Shown: piece by piece, positions 1-10,500 of the stretch
Numbering within the stretch: position 1 is the stretch's first letter
Layout: each line of letters begins with the position of its first letter
Assembly: GCA_937136415.1 (NCBI GenBank)
Contig: CAKZOK010000156.1
Span: forward strand, 1-40,616
Length of the DNA: 40,616 nt
Reading direction: 5' to 3'
From: an uncultured Cytophagales bacterium
Lineage (GTDB): Bacteria > Bacteroidota > Bacteroidia > Cytophagales > Bernardetiaceae
Notes under the pieces: generated by a model
The model's database searches: none
What the model saw: the letters and a program-made list of their open reading frames with translations, nothing else
Told to the model about the DNA's origin: nothing
Made by a program: the position numbers and the translations under genes

Positions 1-50
1 TTTGCTATTCTAAAACGCTTTAAAAAAATCATACTTTGTGTAACACCACC
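1..50 (-). mobile_element. End of a family-1 MITE-like element, truncated by the window start
   Basis: Bases 1-50 are the exact reverse complement of 33771-33820, the left end of the complete element at 33771-33916. The terminal bases (CACCACC) lie at 44-50, and the rest of the element would lie upstream of the window. It ends 43 bp before the waaA start codon, so it occupies the 5' region of that gene. A perfect 50-base match over 33 kb of AT-rich DNA is not chance; the class name is inference. Confidence 0.75.
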
Positions 51-93
51 AAAATATAATATCAAAATCATTCAGATTTAGAGAATATAACAA

Positions 94-1395
94 ATGAAAA
101 GTTGGCTTTATGATGCCTCTTTGTGGGGATATTGGCAGGGCATTCGAATGGCTGCCCCCTTCAATGAAAAGGCAAATTTGTTTAGAGAAGGAAGACGAAA
201 CTGGAAGGCAGGTTTCCAACAATTATTAAAAAAAAATAAAGAGCCTTTGGCGTGGTTTCATTGTGCTTCTTTGGGCGAATTCGAACAAGGAAGACCACTC
301 ATAGAAGCCTTCAAAAAAGAATATCCTAATTACAAAGTCCTTCTAACTTTCTTTTCTCCTAGTGGTTACGAAATTCGTAAAAACTACAAAGAGGCTGATA
401 TAGTTATGTATTTGCCCTTAGATACACAAAAAAATGCTGAGTTTTTTGTCAAAATAGCAAAGCCCAAAATTGTCTTTTTTATAAAATATGAATTTTGGCA
501 TCATTTCATCGAAGAAGTTTGGAAGCGTGATATTCCTCTTTTTTCTGTTGCTTCAATTTTTAGAGAAAAACAACATTTTTTCAAAAAAAATAATCTCAAA
601 AATAAAGATAAAGAAGATTTTTCTATCAAAATGTTAGAGCGTTTTACTCATTTTTTTGTTCAAAATGAATCGTCAAAAAAATTATTAGAAAGCATAAATA
701 TCAAAAAAGTAAGCATTACAGGAGATACTCGTTTTGATAGGGTTGCAAATATTGTTGCTCAGAGAAAAGAACTGCCTATTTTAGAATATTTTATTGGTCA
801 AAAAAAGCTTTTAGTTGTGGGAAGTTCGTGGCAAGAAGATATTGAAATTATTGCTCCTGCCTTCAAAAAAATAATTCAAAACAATATAGATTATGGCATA
901 AAACTGACCATTGCCTCCCACCAAATTGGAGAAAATGACCTTCAAAAGATAGAAAAAGCATTTGATTTTCTGACTGTCAAACGCTATTCAAAAGTAAACT
1001 TAAAAAACAAGCAAAATATACAGGATTTGCAAAAAATAGATTTGTTGCTCATTGATAATATTGGACTTTTGTCATCTATTTATAGCTATGGCGATGTAGC
1101 CTATATTGGTGGTGCGTTTGGAAAAGGATTGCACAATATTTTGGAAGCAGCGACTTTTGGAATGCCTATTATTTTTGGAAATAAAAACTATCACAAATTT
1201 CAAGAAGCCATTGATTTACTAGAAAAAAAAGGAGCTTTTAGTGTTTCAAACCAAAATGAACTAGAAGAAATATTAAAAATGGTATTTGTAGATAAAAATC
1301 GTAGAGAAAAAATCAATGAAATCACAAGAAAATATGTAATTCAGAATACAGGCGCAACAACTCAAATTATGGATTTTTGTAAAAAGATTCTGTAA
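94..1395 (+). CDS. waaA: 3-deoxy-D-manno-octulosonic acid (Kdo) transferase
   Basis: Transfers Kdo from CMP-Kdo to lipid IVA at the inner face of the inner membrane, the first step of LPS core assembly. The 433-residue length suits the family. An N-terminal segment is followed by the WaaA signature: WFHCASLGEFEQGRPLIE at about 54-71, where Glu62 matches the catalytic base of the family. The central KIVFFIKYEFWHHFIEE segment and the C-terminal GT-B motif YIGGAFGKGLHNILEA near 337-352 also fit. The ATG at 94 is followed directly by the conserved N-terminus. A repeat-element end lies just upstream (1-50), so the promoter may overlap it. The next gene starts 75 bp downstream on the same strand. 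Confidence 0.93.
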   Translation: MKSWLYDASLWGYWQGIRMAAPFNEKANLFREGRRNWKAGFQQLLKKNKEPLAWFHCASLGEFEQGRPLIEAFKKEYPNYKVLLTFFSPSGYEIRKNYKEADIVMYLPLDTQKNAEFFVKIAKPKIVFFIKYEFWHHFIEEVWKRDIPLFSVASIFREKQHFFKKNNLKNKDKEDFSIKMLERFTHFFVQNESSKKLLESINIKKVSITGDTRFDRVANIVAQRKELPILEYFIGQKKLLVVGSSWQEDIEIIAPAFKKIIQNNIDYGIKLTIASHQIGENDLQKIEKAFDFLTVKRYSKVNLKNKQNIQDLQKIDLLLIDNIGLLSSIYSYGDVAYIGGAFGKGLHNILEAATFGMPIIFGNKNYHKFQEAIDLLEKKGAFSVSNQNELEEILKMVFVDKNRREKINEITRKYVIQNTGATTQIMDFCKKIL

Positions 1396-1469
1396 CTTGT
1401 TTGGTTATATGACTGGTTTGCTCGGCTAATTTTTTATTTTTATTTCCCAATTTCTAAACTCCCAATTTT

Positions 1470-1748
1470 ATGTTAAAGTTTTTCATTATTTCAATTCTTA
1501 TTCTTTATGTTTTGTATGCTTTTTCTGGCAAAATAATGAAGTTTTTAGCCAAAATTTTGTTACGAAAAGTACAAAAACAAGCTCAAAAACAATATGAAAC
1601 TCAAAATGATATTCGTCCAGAAGGAGAAATTCGTGTGGATATGCCTCCCTCAAAAAGTATTGATTCTAATCAAGAAAAAAAATATAATTTTGATAATATA
1701 GGCGAATATGTAAAATTTGAAGAAATAAAATCAGTAAATAATAATTAA
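1470..1748 (+). CDS. Small membrane-anchored DUF4834-family protein
   Basis: A 92-residue protein with one N-terminal transmembrane segment (about residues 3-28, rich in I, L, F and Y). A basic cytoplasmic stretch follows (KILLRKVQKQAQKQ), then a polar tail ending GEYVKFEEIKS. The hydrophobic start, basic helix and GEYVxFEEI tail match my memory of DUF4834, a small Bacteroidota family of unknown function. It follows waaA on the same strand. Its stop codon overlaps by four bases the end of the convergent beta-barrel gene. No function is claimed. Confidence 0.72.
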   Translation: MLKFFIISILILYVLYAFSGKIMKFLAKILLRKVQKQAQKQYETQNDIRPEGEIRVDMPPSKSIDSNQEKKYNFDNIGEYVKFEEIKSVNNN

Positions 1749-3454
1749 AAAATATATTTCCCTCCCACCAAAAAAGTAATTCCATTATTTGGATAATAAA
1801 CAAAACGTTCGTAAGACTCTCCAAGCAAATTATATCCATTTATAAACATCGAAATTTGGTCAGTAAATTTGTAGGTCATCAAAACACTAAGTTTATTGAT
1901 TGCTTTCAAATTATATCTTGTTTGAGAAATAGGGTTTTGGGTTTTGATGCCAAAAAGTTGTTGAAAGGTAAGCTCTGTTTTGAGCTTTTCTACAAATGTA
2001 TATCCCACCGACAAACGTGTTTGAAAATCTGGACGATGATGAGCAATTTCTAAACCTGTAAGAGAATAATCAAAATAATTGATAGACAAACGAGCTTTAA
2101 AATTATTTTTTTGATATGATGAAGAAGCTCCCAAACGCAAAATATTAACCTTATCATAGACCAAACCAAACTGCGAAGAATCTGTAAGCGAAGGAACAAA
2201 AAATGGCATATTTTCATAAACGGCAAAGCCAATTTGTGCGCCTGCTTTCAAATTTTTATTAATTTTTGCTTGAAAAATTAAAGTAGCATCTATCTGTGAA
2301 AATGTATGACTAAGTGGCTGCAGAGAAGCTAAAAAGGGATTTTGAACAGTCAGTGTCCTCAAAAATTGTGGCTTTACTCCTCCTTTTATTTCTCCTAAAA
2401 TCCAAAGTTTGTCCCTAGAAAGTTGATATGAAAAATCAATCATAGGATATAAAAAAAGATTGCTTTTTGTTGTATTTTGCAAAAGAGAATCCGAACTATA
2501 AGCTATTCCAGCACCAATATTGAGGGTTAGATTTTCGATAGAAAAATTATATGAAGGTTCGATATTTATCAAACTTCTATTTTTTGTTTCATTTATAAAA
2601 TTATTATTCTGTTGGGTCTGATGAAATTCGGTATTGATTTTTACCTTTGATTTTTCAGAAACAGAATAATAAATTTCGCCCAAAAGAGGAATTTGCCATT
2701 CATTTATATCATTTTTTGCATCAAAATAATTGAAACCTAAAGAAATTTTGTATCCTAATTTGTCGTTGTTGCTATCTCCAAATTCATCTTTTTGAGGACG
2801 AGAATTTATATCAATTTTGGTTTCTATTCTTTGGTATGTCTGTTGAATATCTTTTTTATTTGGGGTTTCTATATTCTGATTATATCCAAAATAATGAACC
2901 CTTTCTAAGTTGTAATTGATTGAAGATGCAAAGGTTACTTTTTCTTTTGTATGCTCTGAAAAAAGCAACACATTTGTATTTCCATAGCCCGAATTTGTGC
3001 CATCAACTACACCTTTCATCGAAGAAAAATGATGAGCAAAAATGCCATATCTATTTTTTTTATTCAAGTCTGTACTATAAAAACCTTCAAAATAGGGTGT
3101 TATATAATTTCCAAAACCTGCTTTTATATAATTCCCTAAAACTTTTTTTGGAATGGTAGGCGCAAGTTGGTTCGGAATTTCTTTAAATGTAAGCCTATTA
3201 AAAGTAATAATTTCATTAAAATCAATTTCAGTTTCTTGTGAAATTTTTAGAGGTTGAAGTGGTTTGCTTTGGGCATCTGTTTTGATAGGAGGTTTGGATA
3301 TTAATTCGAATTTGTTGGTCTTATTAACATCAAGATTTTCTTGTTCCAATTCTGCTTGCCCTTGAGCAAATATTTTTCCATAATCAAATAAAAAAATACT
3401 TATAGAATGAATAATAAAATAACCAACAAGTGCTTTTGTAATCGTTTTTTTCAT
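1745..3454 (-). CDS. Outer-membrane beta-barrel protein (TonB-receptor-like barrel without plug)
   Basis: A 569-residue protein with an N-terminal signal sequence ending near FAQGQ (about residue 32). A proline-rich linker follows, then many alternating amphipathic strands such as YIKAGFGNYITPYFEGFYS and KLGYKISLGFNYF. It ends in an aromatic residue (GGKYIF), as outer-membrane barrels usually do. No TonB box or plug domain is visible, so it is a receptor-like barrel, not a full TonB-dependent transporter. It begins 15 bp after the TPR gene stops, so the two are almost certainly co-transcribed. A periplasmic TPR protein with its own barrel is a common Bacteroidota pairing. The substrate cannot be told. 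Confidence 0.8.
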   Translation of the reverse strand: MKKTITKALVGYFIIHSISIFLFDYGKIFAQGQAELEQENLDVNKTNKFELISKPPIKTDAQSKPLQPLKISQETEIDFNEIITFNRLTFKEIPNQLAPTIPKKVLGNYIKAGFGNYITPYFEGFYSTDLNKKNRYGIFAHHFSSMKGVVDGTNSGYGNTNVLLFSEHTKEKVTFASSINYNLERVHYFGYNQNIETPNKKDIQQTYQRIETKIDINSRPQKDEFGDSNNDKLGYKISLGFNYFDAKNDINEWQIPLLGEIYYSVSEKSKVKINTEFHQTQQNNNFINETKNRSLINIEPSYNFSIENLTLNIGAGIAYSSDSLLQNTTKSNLFLYPMIDFSYQLSRDKLWILGEIKGGVKPQFLRTLTVQNPFLASLQPLSHTFSQIDATLIFQAKINKNLKAGAQIGFAVYENMPFFVPSLTDSSQFGLVYDKVNILRLGASSSYQKNNFKARLSINYFDYSLTGLEIAHHRPDFQTRLSVGYTFVEKLKTELTFQQLFGIKTQNPISQTRYNLKAINKLSVLMTYKFTDQISMFINGYNLLGESYERFVYYPNNGITFLVGGKYIF

Positions 3455-3469
3455 TAGAATTTATTTTTA

Positions 3470-6433
3470 TTAATTCAATAATAGAGCTAGTTTTTTTGCT
3501 TTCTGTTGTGTTTCTTTTTGGTCTGCAAACTGTTTTCTCAAATCTTGCAAAACTGATTTTGCATTTTCATCTTCACCTATCGTGTGCATCAATTTTGCCA
3601 ACTCCAAAAGTGCTTCGGAAGCATATTGTGGGTTTGCTTGCCTGTCATTTCCTAACTTTGAAAAACCTTCTATGGCTGCATCTATTTGCTGTTGAGCTGC
3701 CAAAATTTTATTTTTGTATAGGCGAATAAAATCATTATTTGAATATGTTTTTCTTTTTTTAATGAGAGATAAATAATCATTTGCTGTAAGATAATCTTTT
3801 TGCATATAATAAGTTTGGGTTAGTTTTTCCCACGCCAAGACACGCAAGGCATTATTGGGAGCTATTTTTGCCAAATTTTTGTAATGAATAACAGCACTAT
3901 TATAATTTTGCCTATCAAATTCTATATTGCCCATGTCTGAGATTGCACCTGTTTGCATTTTTCCTCCTACTCGTTGCAAATTATTTATTGCTTGATTATT
4001 ATCACCATAAGATTGATAGCTTTTTCCTAAATAATAATAAACAGGGTCGTAATAAGGCGTTTTGACAATTTCATTCTTATTAATTATATTTCTAAAGATA
4101 ACTATTGCATCTGTAAATTTATTTTTTTCATAAAGTTGAAACCCCTTTTCAAACTCTTTTTGAATAGTATTATTTGATAATGTAGCTAAATTAGAACTCG
4201 GATTAGAACTCGAATTATGAGCTGCATACGTGGAGCGCAGCTCTTCCAAATTAGTTACCTTAACATCAAAATCGGCATAATTTTCTAAGGTATTTAATGC
4301 CATTTTTGCTTTTTCTGAATTTGGGTAATTTGTAATTAGAGCCGAATAATCATTAATTGCATTTTTGTTATTTCCTAATCCACTCCACGCATTTCCACGA
4401 CTATACAATGCCTCTGCTAGTTTTTCACTTTGAGGATAACGCTTAATAAAGTCATTGAGCAGGCTTATGACCTCTTTACGATTGCCTTGAGTTTCATAAA
4501 TTTTTGCCTTCATAATTTGTGAATATTGAGCATACAAAGAATTAGGCATTTGCATTACTTTGTCAAATTGATGTATTGCCTTTGAATACTTATTATTAAC
4601 AAAATAGATTTGTCCTAAGGAAAAGTGAATATATTCTGTTTCCGAATTTCCCAGACCTAAGGCTTTGGTAAAATTAATTTCGGCTTCTTTATAATGTTGA
4701 TTAGCTGCGTAAATAGTAGCAACACGAGTAAGCGCATCGACAGCTTTTTCTTTTACGATTCCTTTTGGTGTGGCAAGATATTCTTCCAATAATATCAGTG
4801 CATTTTGTTTGGCTACACTGCTATAACTTGCTTTATTAAAATTAATAACTCCCATTCCGTATTTTGCATCAGCATAAAAAAGGCTTGAAGAAGGTATTTT
4901 TTTATAAAAATTTTCTGCTTCTGTTACTTTTTCAGTATGCAAAAAGGCTTCGGCTGTATAAAAATTAAAAAAATGTTGGACAGAATCATTAAATAATTTA
5001 TCATTTTTAAACTGATTTATTGCCTCATTTATTTCATTACTCATCTCATTGTATAAAGATTGATTGTAGAGTTCTTTGATTGAAATAAGAGTCAAATCCA
5101 AATACATTTTTTTGATTTTATTATCACTCTGACTGATATTATTCTTTATTTTTCTAGTTTTTAAATAATTCATTGCCATTTTTGCATTCTGATTGGTAGC
5201 TAAAGCGTTGGCAGTAAACAAAATTATTTCTGGTAAATAAGTACTTTGAGAAAACGTTTTTTCGAATTTTTTACTTTCACGAATTAAAAAATTATACTCT
5301 TTGGACAAATACAAGTTTTTGAGTTTAGAATAATATATTTTTTCGGCATCTGAAGGATTATGAGCAGCTAGTTGGTCATAGGTAGAAGCAGCTTTTTTAT
5401 ATTTGTTTTGTCTTTCATAAATACTTGCCTGCATAAACAAAACTGACGAATAAAATTTTCCATCTGCAAGAGAGGCATTTGGATAATCTAAAAATTCGTC
5501 ATACTTTTTGATTTCATAAAGAGTATTCAAATATTGATATGCCACCGAATCGGAAAGTTGATTGCTGTTTTGTTTGTAATGACCAAACCACTGATAAGCC
5601 AAAGCATAATTTTTGTTGAGATAAGCGCATTGAGCAGCATAATAAAAAAGCTCAATATCATGTTTTTGGTTTGCAATGGAAGAAAGAAAATTGCTCAAGT
5701 TCTGGCATTCTTTTAAAGCATAATATGATTTTGCAATCAATTTGTTTGCACTTTCTTTATGTTTTGCATCTAATTTGGCTTGATTCAGATAATTAATGGC
5801 TTGCTCAAAATTTTCTAATTCAAAATTAATAAAACCAATATAATAGCTTGCTTGAGCATAATACGCATTGTTTTTAGACTGTAAAGATAAAAAAGTACGT
5901 AATGCTTCTTTATGTCTTTTGATTTTGAAATAAGAATATCCCAAACGAAAATTAATCTCTAACTCATCTTTTGTGGCTGGACGAGAGCTTTCTAAAGGAA
6001 CAAAATAGTGTGCTGCTTTACGGTAGTTTTCTTCTTCATAAAAATAATTTGCGAGAGCAATTTTGAGTGCGTTGGCATAAAATGTTTGTTCATATTGAAA
6101 AATGAACTCACTACTATTGGTTTCTGCGTTAGTTTTTTTGAGATATAGCTCACAGAGTCGAACATAATAAAGAGCTTCTAATTTTTTATTAGATACATCT
6201 TGATTTGGAATAGTATTATTAGAAGAAGACAAATAAAAAGAAAATGCTTTTTGAGCTGCTTCATAGTGTTGTTGCTCAAAAAGAGTTAGTGCATTTTGGA
6301 AGGTGTTATCTAATGGATTCGGATTTAGAAGTGTATGGTATTGACAAAAAGCATACGAAGATGATACAAAGAACACTAAAAAAAGATACACACACATTCC
6401 TGCTACATTATTAAGTAGATTTCGGAAAGGCAT
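3470..6433 (-). CDS. Large exported tetratricopeptide-repeat protein
   Basis: A 987-residue protein. It has a signal sequence (hydrophobic core about residues 12-30, ending around YAFCQ) followed by TPR-like helical pairs along almost its whole length. Clear units include ALYYVRLCELYLKK, FRLGYSYFKIKRHKEALRTF, EALYSRGNAWSGLGNNKNAI and YYLGKSYQSYGDNNQAINNL. This gives a long superhelical scaffold, probably periplasmic. It is the first gene of a two-gene unit with the barrel protein 15 bp downstream, suggesting the TPR protein partners with or assembles the barrel. The family is usually annotated only as tetratricopeptide repeat protein. No catalytic motif is seen. Confidence 0.88.
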   Translation of the reverse strand: MPFRNLLNNVAGMCVYLFLVFFVSSSYAFCQYHTLLNPNPLDNTFQNALTLFEQQHYEAAQKAFSFYLSSSNNTIPNQDVSNKKLEALYYVRLCELYLKKTNAETNSSEFIFQYEQTFYANALKIALANYFYEEENYRKAAHYFVPLESSRPATKDELEINFRLGYSYFKIKRHKEALRTFLSLQSKNNAYYAQASYYIGFINFELENFEQAINYLNQAKLDAKHKESANKLIAKSYYALKECQNLSNFLSSIANQKHDIELFYYAAQCAYLNKNYALAYQWFGHYKQNSNQLSDSVAYQYLNTLYEIKKYDEFLDYPNASLADGKFYSSVLFMQASIYERQNKYKKAASTYDQLAAHNPSDAEKIYYSKLKNLYLSKEYNFLIRESKKFEKTFSQSTYLPEIILFTANALATNQNAKMAMNYLKTRKIKNNISQSDNKIKKMYLDLTLISIKELYNQSLYNEMSNEINEAINQFKNDKLFNDSVQHFFNFYTAEAFLHTEKVTEAENFYKKIPSSSLFYADAKYGMGVINFNKASYSSVAKQNALILLEEYLATPKGIVKEKAVDALTRVATIYAANQHYKEAEINFTKALGLGNSETEYIHFSLGQIYFVNNKYSKAIHQFDKVMQMPNSLYAQYSQIMKAKIYETQGNRKEVISLLNDFIKRYPQSEKLAEALYSRGNAWSGLGNNKNAINDYSALITNYPNSEKAKMALNTLENYADFDVKVTNLEELRSTYAAHNSSSNPSSNLATLSNNTIQKEFEKGFQLYEKNKFTDAIVIFRNIINKNEIVKTPYYDPVYYYLGKSYQSYGDNNQAINNLQRVGGKMQTGAISDMGNIEFDRQNYNSAVIHYKNLAKIAPNNALRVLAWEKLTQTYYMQKDYLTANDYLSLIKKRKTYSNNDFIRLYKNKILAAQQQIDAAIEGFSKLGNDRQANPQYASEALLELAKLMHTIGEDENAKSVLQDLRKQFADQKETQQKAKKLALLLN

Positions 6434-6704
6434 ATTTTATTATTATGTAAAGATATAAACAGGAATTTTTTAAGGACATCTCAATATAAGACATCCTTAT
6501 TATGATGCAAATTCGTTTATTTTATCAGTCTTTACAAATTTTGATTTTTTGCTTGATGTAGATAATCTGTTGATTAGAAGACCTTTTTTATTCTTATTAT
6601 TTGTTTTTTGAAAAAAATTACATATAGGTTGTTTTTCTTATTAAAATAGTATTAATGATAAAAACTAATTAAATAAAATTAATTAAGTGTATTAATTTAT
6701 TTTT
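6434..6704. other. AT-rich intergenic stretch between Maf and the TPR gene
   Basis: These 271 bp lie downstream of maf and upstream of the TPR gene, both on the minus strand. A short inverted repeat, TAAGGA at 6471-6476 with TCCTTA at 6494-6499, lies about 40 bp upstream of the TPR start codon. I see no gene, RNA or convincing terminator in the rest. Confidence 0.4.
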
Positions 6705-7295
6705 TTAAGACAAAAAATCTATCCATTCTTTATATAACTTTTGAACAGGCAAACCCATTACATTAAAATAACTTCCATTTATTTTTTCTACTGCTATCAT
6801 TCCGAGCCACTCTTGCGCCCCATACGAGCCTGCTTTGTCAAAAGGTTTGTAATTTTGAATATAATAATCAATTTCATTTTGATTTAATTCTTTAAAAAAC
6901 ACTTCTGTTTGGTCAGAAAAAAGATGTAATTTTGATTGTGTAGAAATACAAACTCCTGTAATAACTAAGTGTTTTTTTCCTGAAAGCAGCATCAACATTT
7001 CTCTAGCTTCATCGGTATTTTGAGGTTTATTGAGTATTTTATTTTCGATGATAACAATGGTGTCAGAGGTAATCAAAATTTCATTTTCTTTTAACTCTTT
7101 TTGTTGTGCCAATGCTTTTCGTTCGGCTAGTTTTTGAGCCACTTGTTTTGTTTGCCAAATTGGTAAAATATCCTCATTTACCTCCTTAACACGCTGCTCA
7201 AATACTATATCCATAGAAGATAAAAGCTGTTTACGACGAGGCGACCCAGAACCCAAAATGACTTTTTTTTGCTGTAAAAGATGGTTTAGAAGCAT
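6705..7295 (-). CDS. maf: Maf-family nucleoside triphosphate pyrophosphatase (dTTP/UTP type)
   Basis: Hydrolyses non-canonical or excess nucleoside triphosphates (dTTP, UTP and modified forms) to monophosphate and pyrophosphate in the cytoplasm; some homologues affect septum formation. The 196-residue length is typical. The N-terminal loop GSGSPRRKQLL (15-25), the catalytic Asp in ITSDT (Asp78) and the DKAGSYGAQ segment (153-161) are visible. The KAGxYG version is the one I associate with the YhdE dTTP/UTP subgroup. It is a single gene, divergent from the large alpha-2-macroglobulin gene. Confidence 0.93.
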   Translation of the reverse strand: MLLNHLLQQKKVILGSGSPRRKQLLSSMDIVFEQRVKEVNEDILPIWQTKQVAQKLAERKALAQQKELKENEILITSDTIVIIENKILNKPQNTDEAREMLMLLSGKKHLVITGVCISTQSKLHLFSDQTEVFFKELNQNEIDYYIQNYKPFDKAGSYGAQEWLGMIAVEKINGSYFNVMGLPVQKLYKEWIDFLS

Positions 7296-7402
7296 AATTT
7301 TTAATGTAGAATATTTGATGTTGATATAATTATTTTTTATAAGAAAGGCTTCTTATTCAAGTTCAAAATTAATCAAATTTTGTATATGGAATATTTATTT
7401 TT

Positions 7403-7438
7403 TTGCATCTTACAACTAAAATTAAATTGGTAATTTTG
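7403..7438 (+). promoter_or_regulatory. Candidate Bacteroidota promoter for the alpha-2-macroglobulin gene
   Basis: TAATTTTG at 7431-7438 fits the Bacteroidota -7 consensus TAnnTTTG. An upstream TTG lies at 7403-7405 with a 25-nt spacer, slightly longer than the usual 17-23. The predicted start of transcription (about 7445) lies before both candidate start codons (TTG 7468, GTG 7537). The match is to short motifs only. Confidence 0.35.
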
Positions 7439-7536
7439 TAAAATAAATAATTCCAATTTAACATCTTTTGCAACATTTTCTTGTTTTTTCACGAATAGAG
7501 AACAATTCAAATACCAAAAATAAACACTTACTTACT

Positions 7537-10500
7537 GTGAAAAAAAATTACTTTCTTCTCTTTCTTTTCTTCTTTTTTGTTAGCTTTCTTTCTGCTCAAA
7601 ATACAGAAAGTACACAAAATTCTTATTTGCCTACTAGCTCAACGACAAGTGATTATGCTCTTATTTATAAAATAAAAGACAGCAAAAAACTCTTTCAAAC
7701 AACAGAGGTTTTAGAGCTTTTAAAACAAAACAAAACTGCTTCAAATAGCTTTATGACACTTGTCGATTCAGTCAAAATACCTTTTGGGTATTATCGTTCC
7801 GATTTTCCTAAAAATCTGGATTATGGCTATTATCTGACTGTTTGGGCAAATGAAGGTGTCTTGAAAACCGAACTAGAAACTGTTGCTCCTCTAAATATTG
7901 TCTTACAAAGCAATGCAAAAAAAGCGTGGCTGATTGTCTATGATTCATTGGGACATGAACTCCCAAATTTGGAAATAAAATTTAATACTAAATTACTTTC
8001 TTATGACCAAAAATTAAAAAAATATGACCTTCCCAAACGCAAAGAAACAGCAAATGTAGAAATTAATTATGCAGGGCAGACGTGGTATTTGTTTGCCAAC
8101 AAAAAAAGTTTTAATGACAATTACAAACCTTCTATTCTCAAAAAGATGGTGTATCGTTTTCCTATAAAATATTTTTGGATTGTGCCATATAACGAAACCA
8201 AAAAAGTGGTAAAAAAGATTCAGTATGGCGACCCAGAAGATTTGGGAATTATTCGTTTTTTTGTCAGGATTTTTACCAAAAATGAAGAGGAAAATACAGG
8301 TCGTATTCGTTTTGATGGACAGCACAAATATGGAAATGGTTATTTTGTAACTGATAAATTAAAATACCGTCCGTTGGACACTCTTCGTTTCAAAACCTAT
8401 TTAGTAAATAAAAAAGGAAAACCTATTTCTAACAATGAAATTGATATTTTTATTACAAAAGATGGAAAAGATTATATAAAATTACATTCGATAGAAACAT
8501 ACCGAAAAGGAGGTTTTGAAAGTCAATTTGTTTTGACAGATTCTCTAAAGCTAAAATTAGATAATTTTGTAGGAATAGTTTTAAAAGATAAAGATGGAAA
8601 AGTTATTATTGCTCAAGGTATTGATTATCAAGATTATAGTTTACCAACTATAAAAAGTTTTGCTATAAAAACAACAGAAACAAAGCATTATAAAAATACA
8701 CCTTTTGCGCTTCGTCTTACAGCAAAAGACTTTAATAATCTTACTGTTTTAGATGGAAAAGTTGAGATAGAAATAGATATAAATTCTATTCAAACTACCT
8801 ACAAACCTTCAATTAATACAACTTATTCCACTTGGAAACACAAACAAAAATTAGAATCTTTTGGAGAAACTATTATTTATATTCCTGATTCTATTTTTCC
8901 TGCTGCTGATTTGACTTATAAAATAAAAGCTGTTTTGCTTAATTCAAATAATGAAAGAAGAGAAAAAACACTTTCTATTAATTACCATCATTTTACCAAA
9001 AAACCTTCTTTAGAGGCTCGTATTGAAGATGGTTTTGTTTATGCAATTTATAAAGAAGGCAAAGACACTATTCCCAAACAAGGTTTTTTACAACGAAGAG
9101 TTGATGGTTTTTCAGGTTCTCAAGCTGCAAAAATAGATACTATAACATTTCCATTTAAAGAAAAAATAAATGCAGTTTATAAGCACTTTGAGTTTTGGGC
9201 AAATACAGATGAATATGAAAAAAATAGCTCTGTTAAAAATAAAATTAGTACTTCGGCTGATGTAGAAATTGAGGGTTATTTTTTGCACGATTCATTGATT
9301 ATTACGCTTCAAAATCCATTAAAATCTGTCATTCGTTATAGCCTTTTTTGTAAAAATAATTTGATAAAAAAAGAGGCTGACTCTTCTTCTTTTATTCGAA
9401 TTGCAGTCAAAGACAAGTACAAAAAAGTATATGTTCTTCAAACTTCTTACACTTTTGCAGGAGATGTAAACGAAAGACAAAGAGCTTTTTTGCGCAATAG
9501 AGAGCAGCTTTTTGTTTCTCTTGATGCGCCTTTGCTTACTTCGCCTTCTTTCAAAGAAAAAATAAATGTAACAGTTACCGATTACAAAAAACGACCTGTC
9601 AAGAATGCTGACCTTACTGTTTTGGCTACCAATTCGCAGTTTGAAGATTATGCTAAAATACAATTTCCTTCTTCTCAAAAAAGCCGTTTCCGATTTAAGA
9701 AAAAGAAAAAAATATCGGAAATTTATTTTAAAAATAAAGGTTCACAAAATGAAAATTTAGTTTATAATTCTTACTGGAAAAATCGCCTTGGGCTAGATTC
9801 TGTTGCTTATTATAATTTCATTTATCCTCAAAAAAATGGTTTTCGGTTTTCTATTCCTTATCAAAACATAAAGGATACATTAAAAAGCAAACTAGAAAAT
9901 GTCAATGTTACAAAAGAAAAAATTAAAGAAATAACAGAAAAATTTGAAAAAAATCATAACCCAAATACAGGCGCACTTTTCCCTTTTCTTTTTTATAAAT
10001 CTAAATATGAAAATATTGAATGGATAAAAATAGATGATAGTTTGGCATATTTTGTCCACGCCAAAACAAATAAAGACCACCTAATCGAACTATCAAAAGG
10101 AATCCATAAATTAGAAATTCGTCTGATGTACCAAACTATTTTTATTGATAGTATTTCTGTGGAAATGGGAAAAGAAACTATTTTATCTTTCGATTTGGAA
10201 AATTTGCCCACTTATATACACACAAAAAAGGCAAGTCATTATCTTTCAAAAAAAGAAAAAATGATGTTAGGTTCACATACTTTTTTAGGCATTACCTATG
10301 GAGTTAGCAATTTGAATACTAGCCTCAAAATCCAACAAGGTAACAGTGAGATTATAACTTTATACCCCGAATTTAAAAAAGATAAAGAAACACAAAATTA
10401 CTATTATGAATGGGAGTATCCTCTTCTGCACAAGGGAGAGTTCAAAATTTTGAGAGAGCATTCTGAAAAATGGGATACTTTATATTTTGAGCCTTTTGTT

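Noticed and set aside
9319..9678. Minus-strand ORF of 119 codons inside the macroglobulin gene
   Set aside because: It is a shadow of a strongly supported plus-strand gene and has a composition unlike real proteins.
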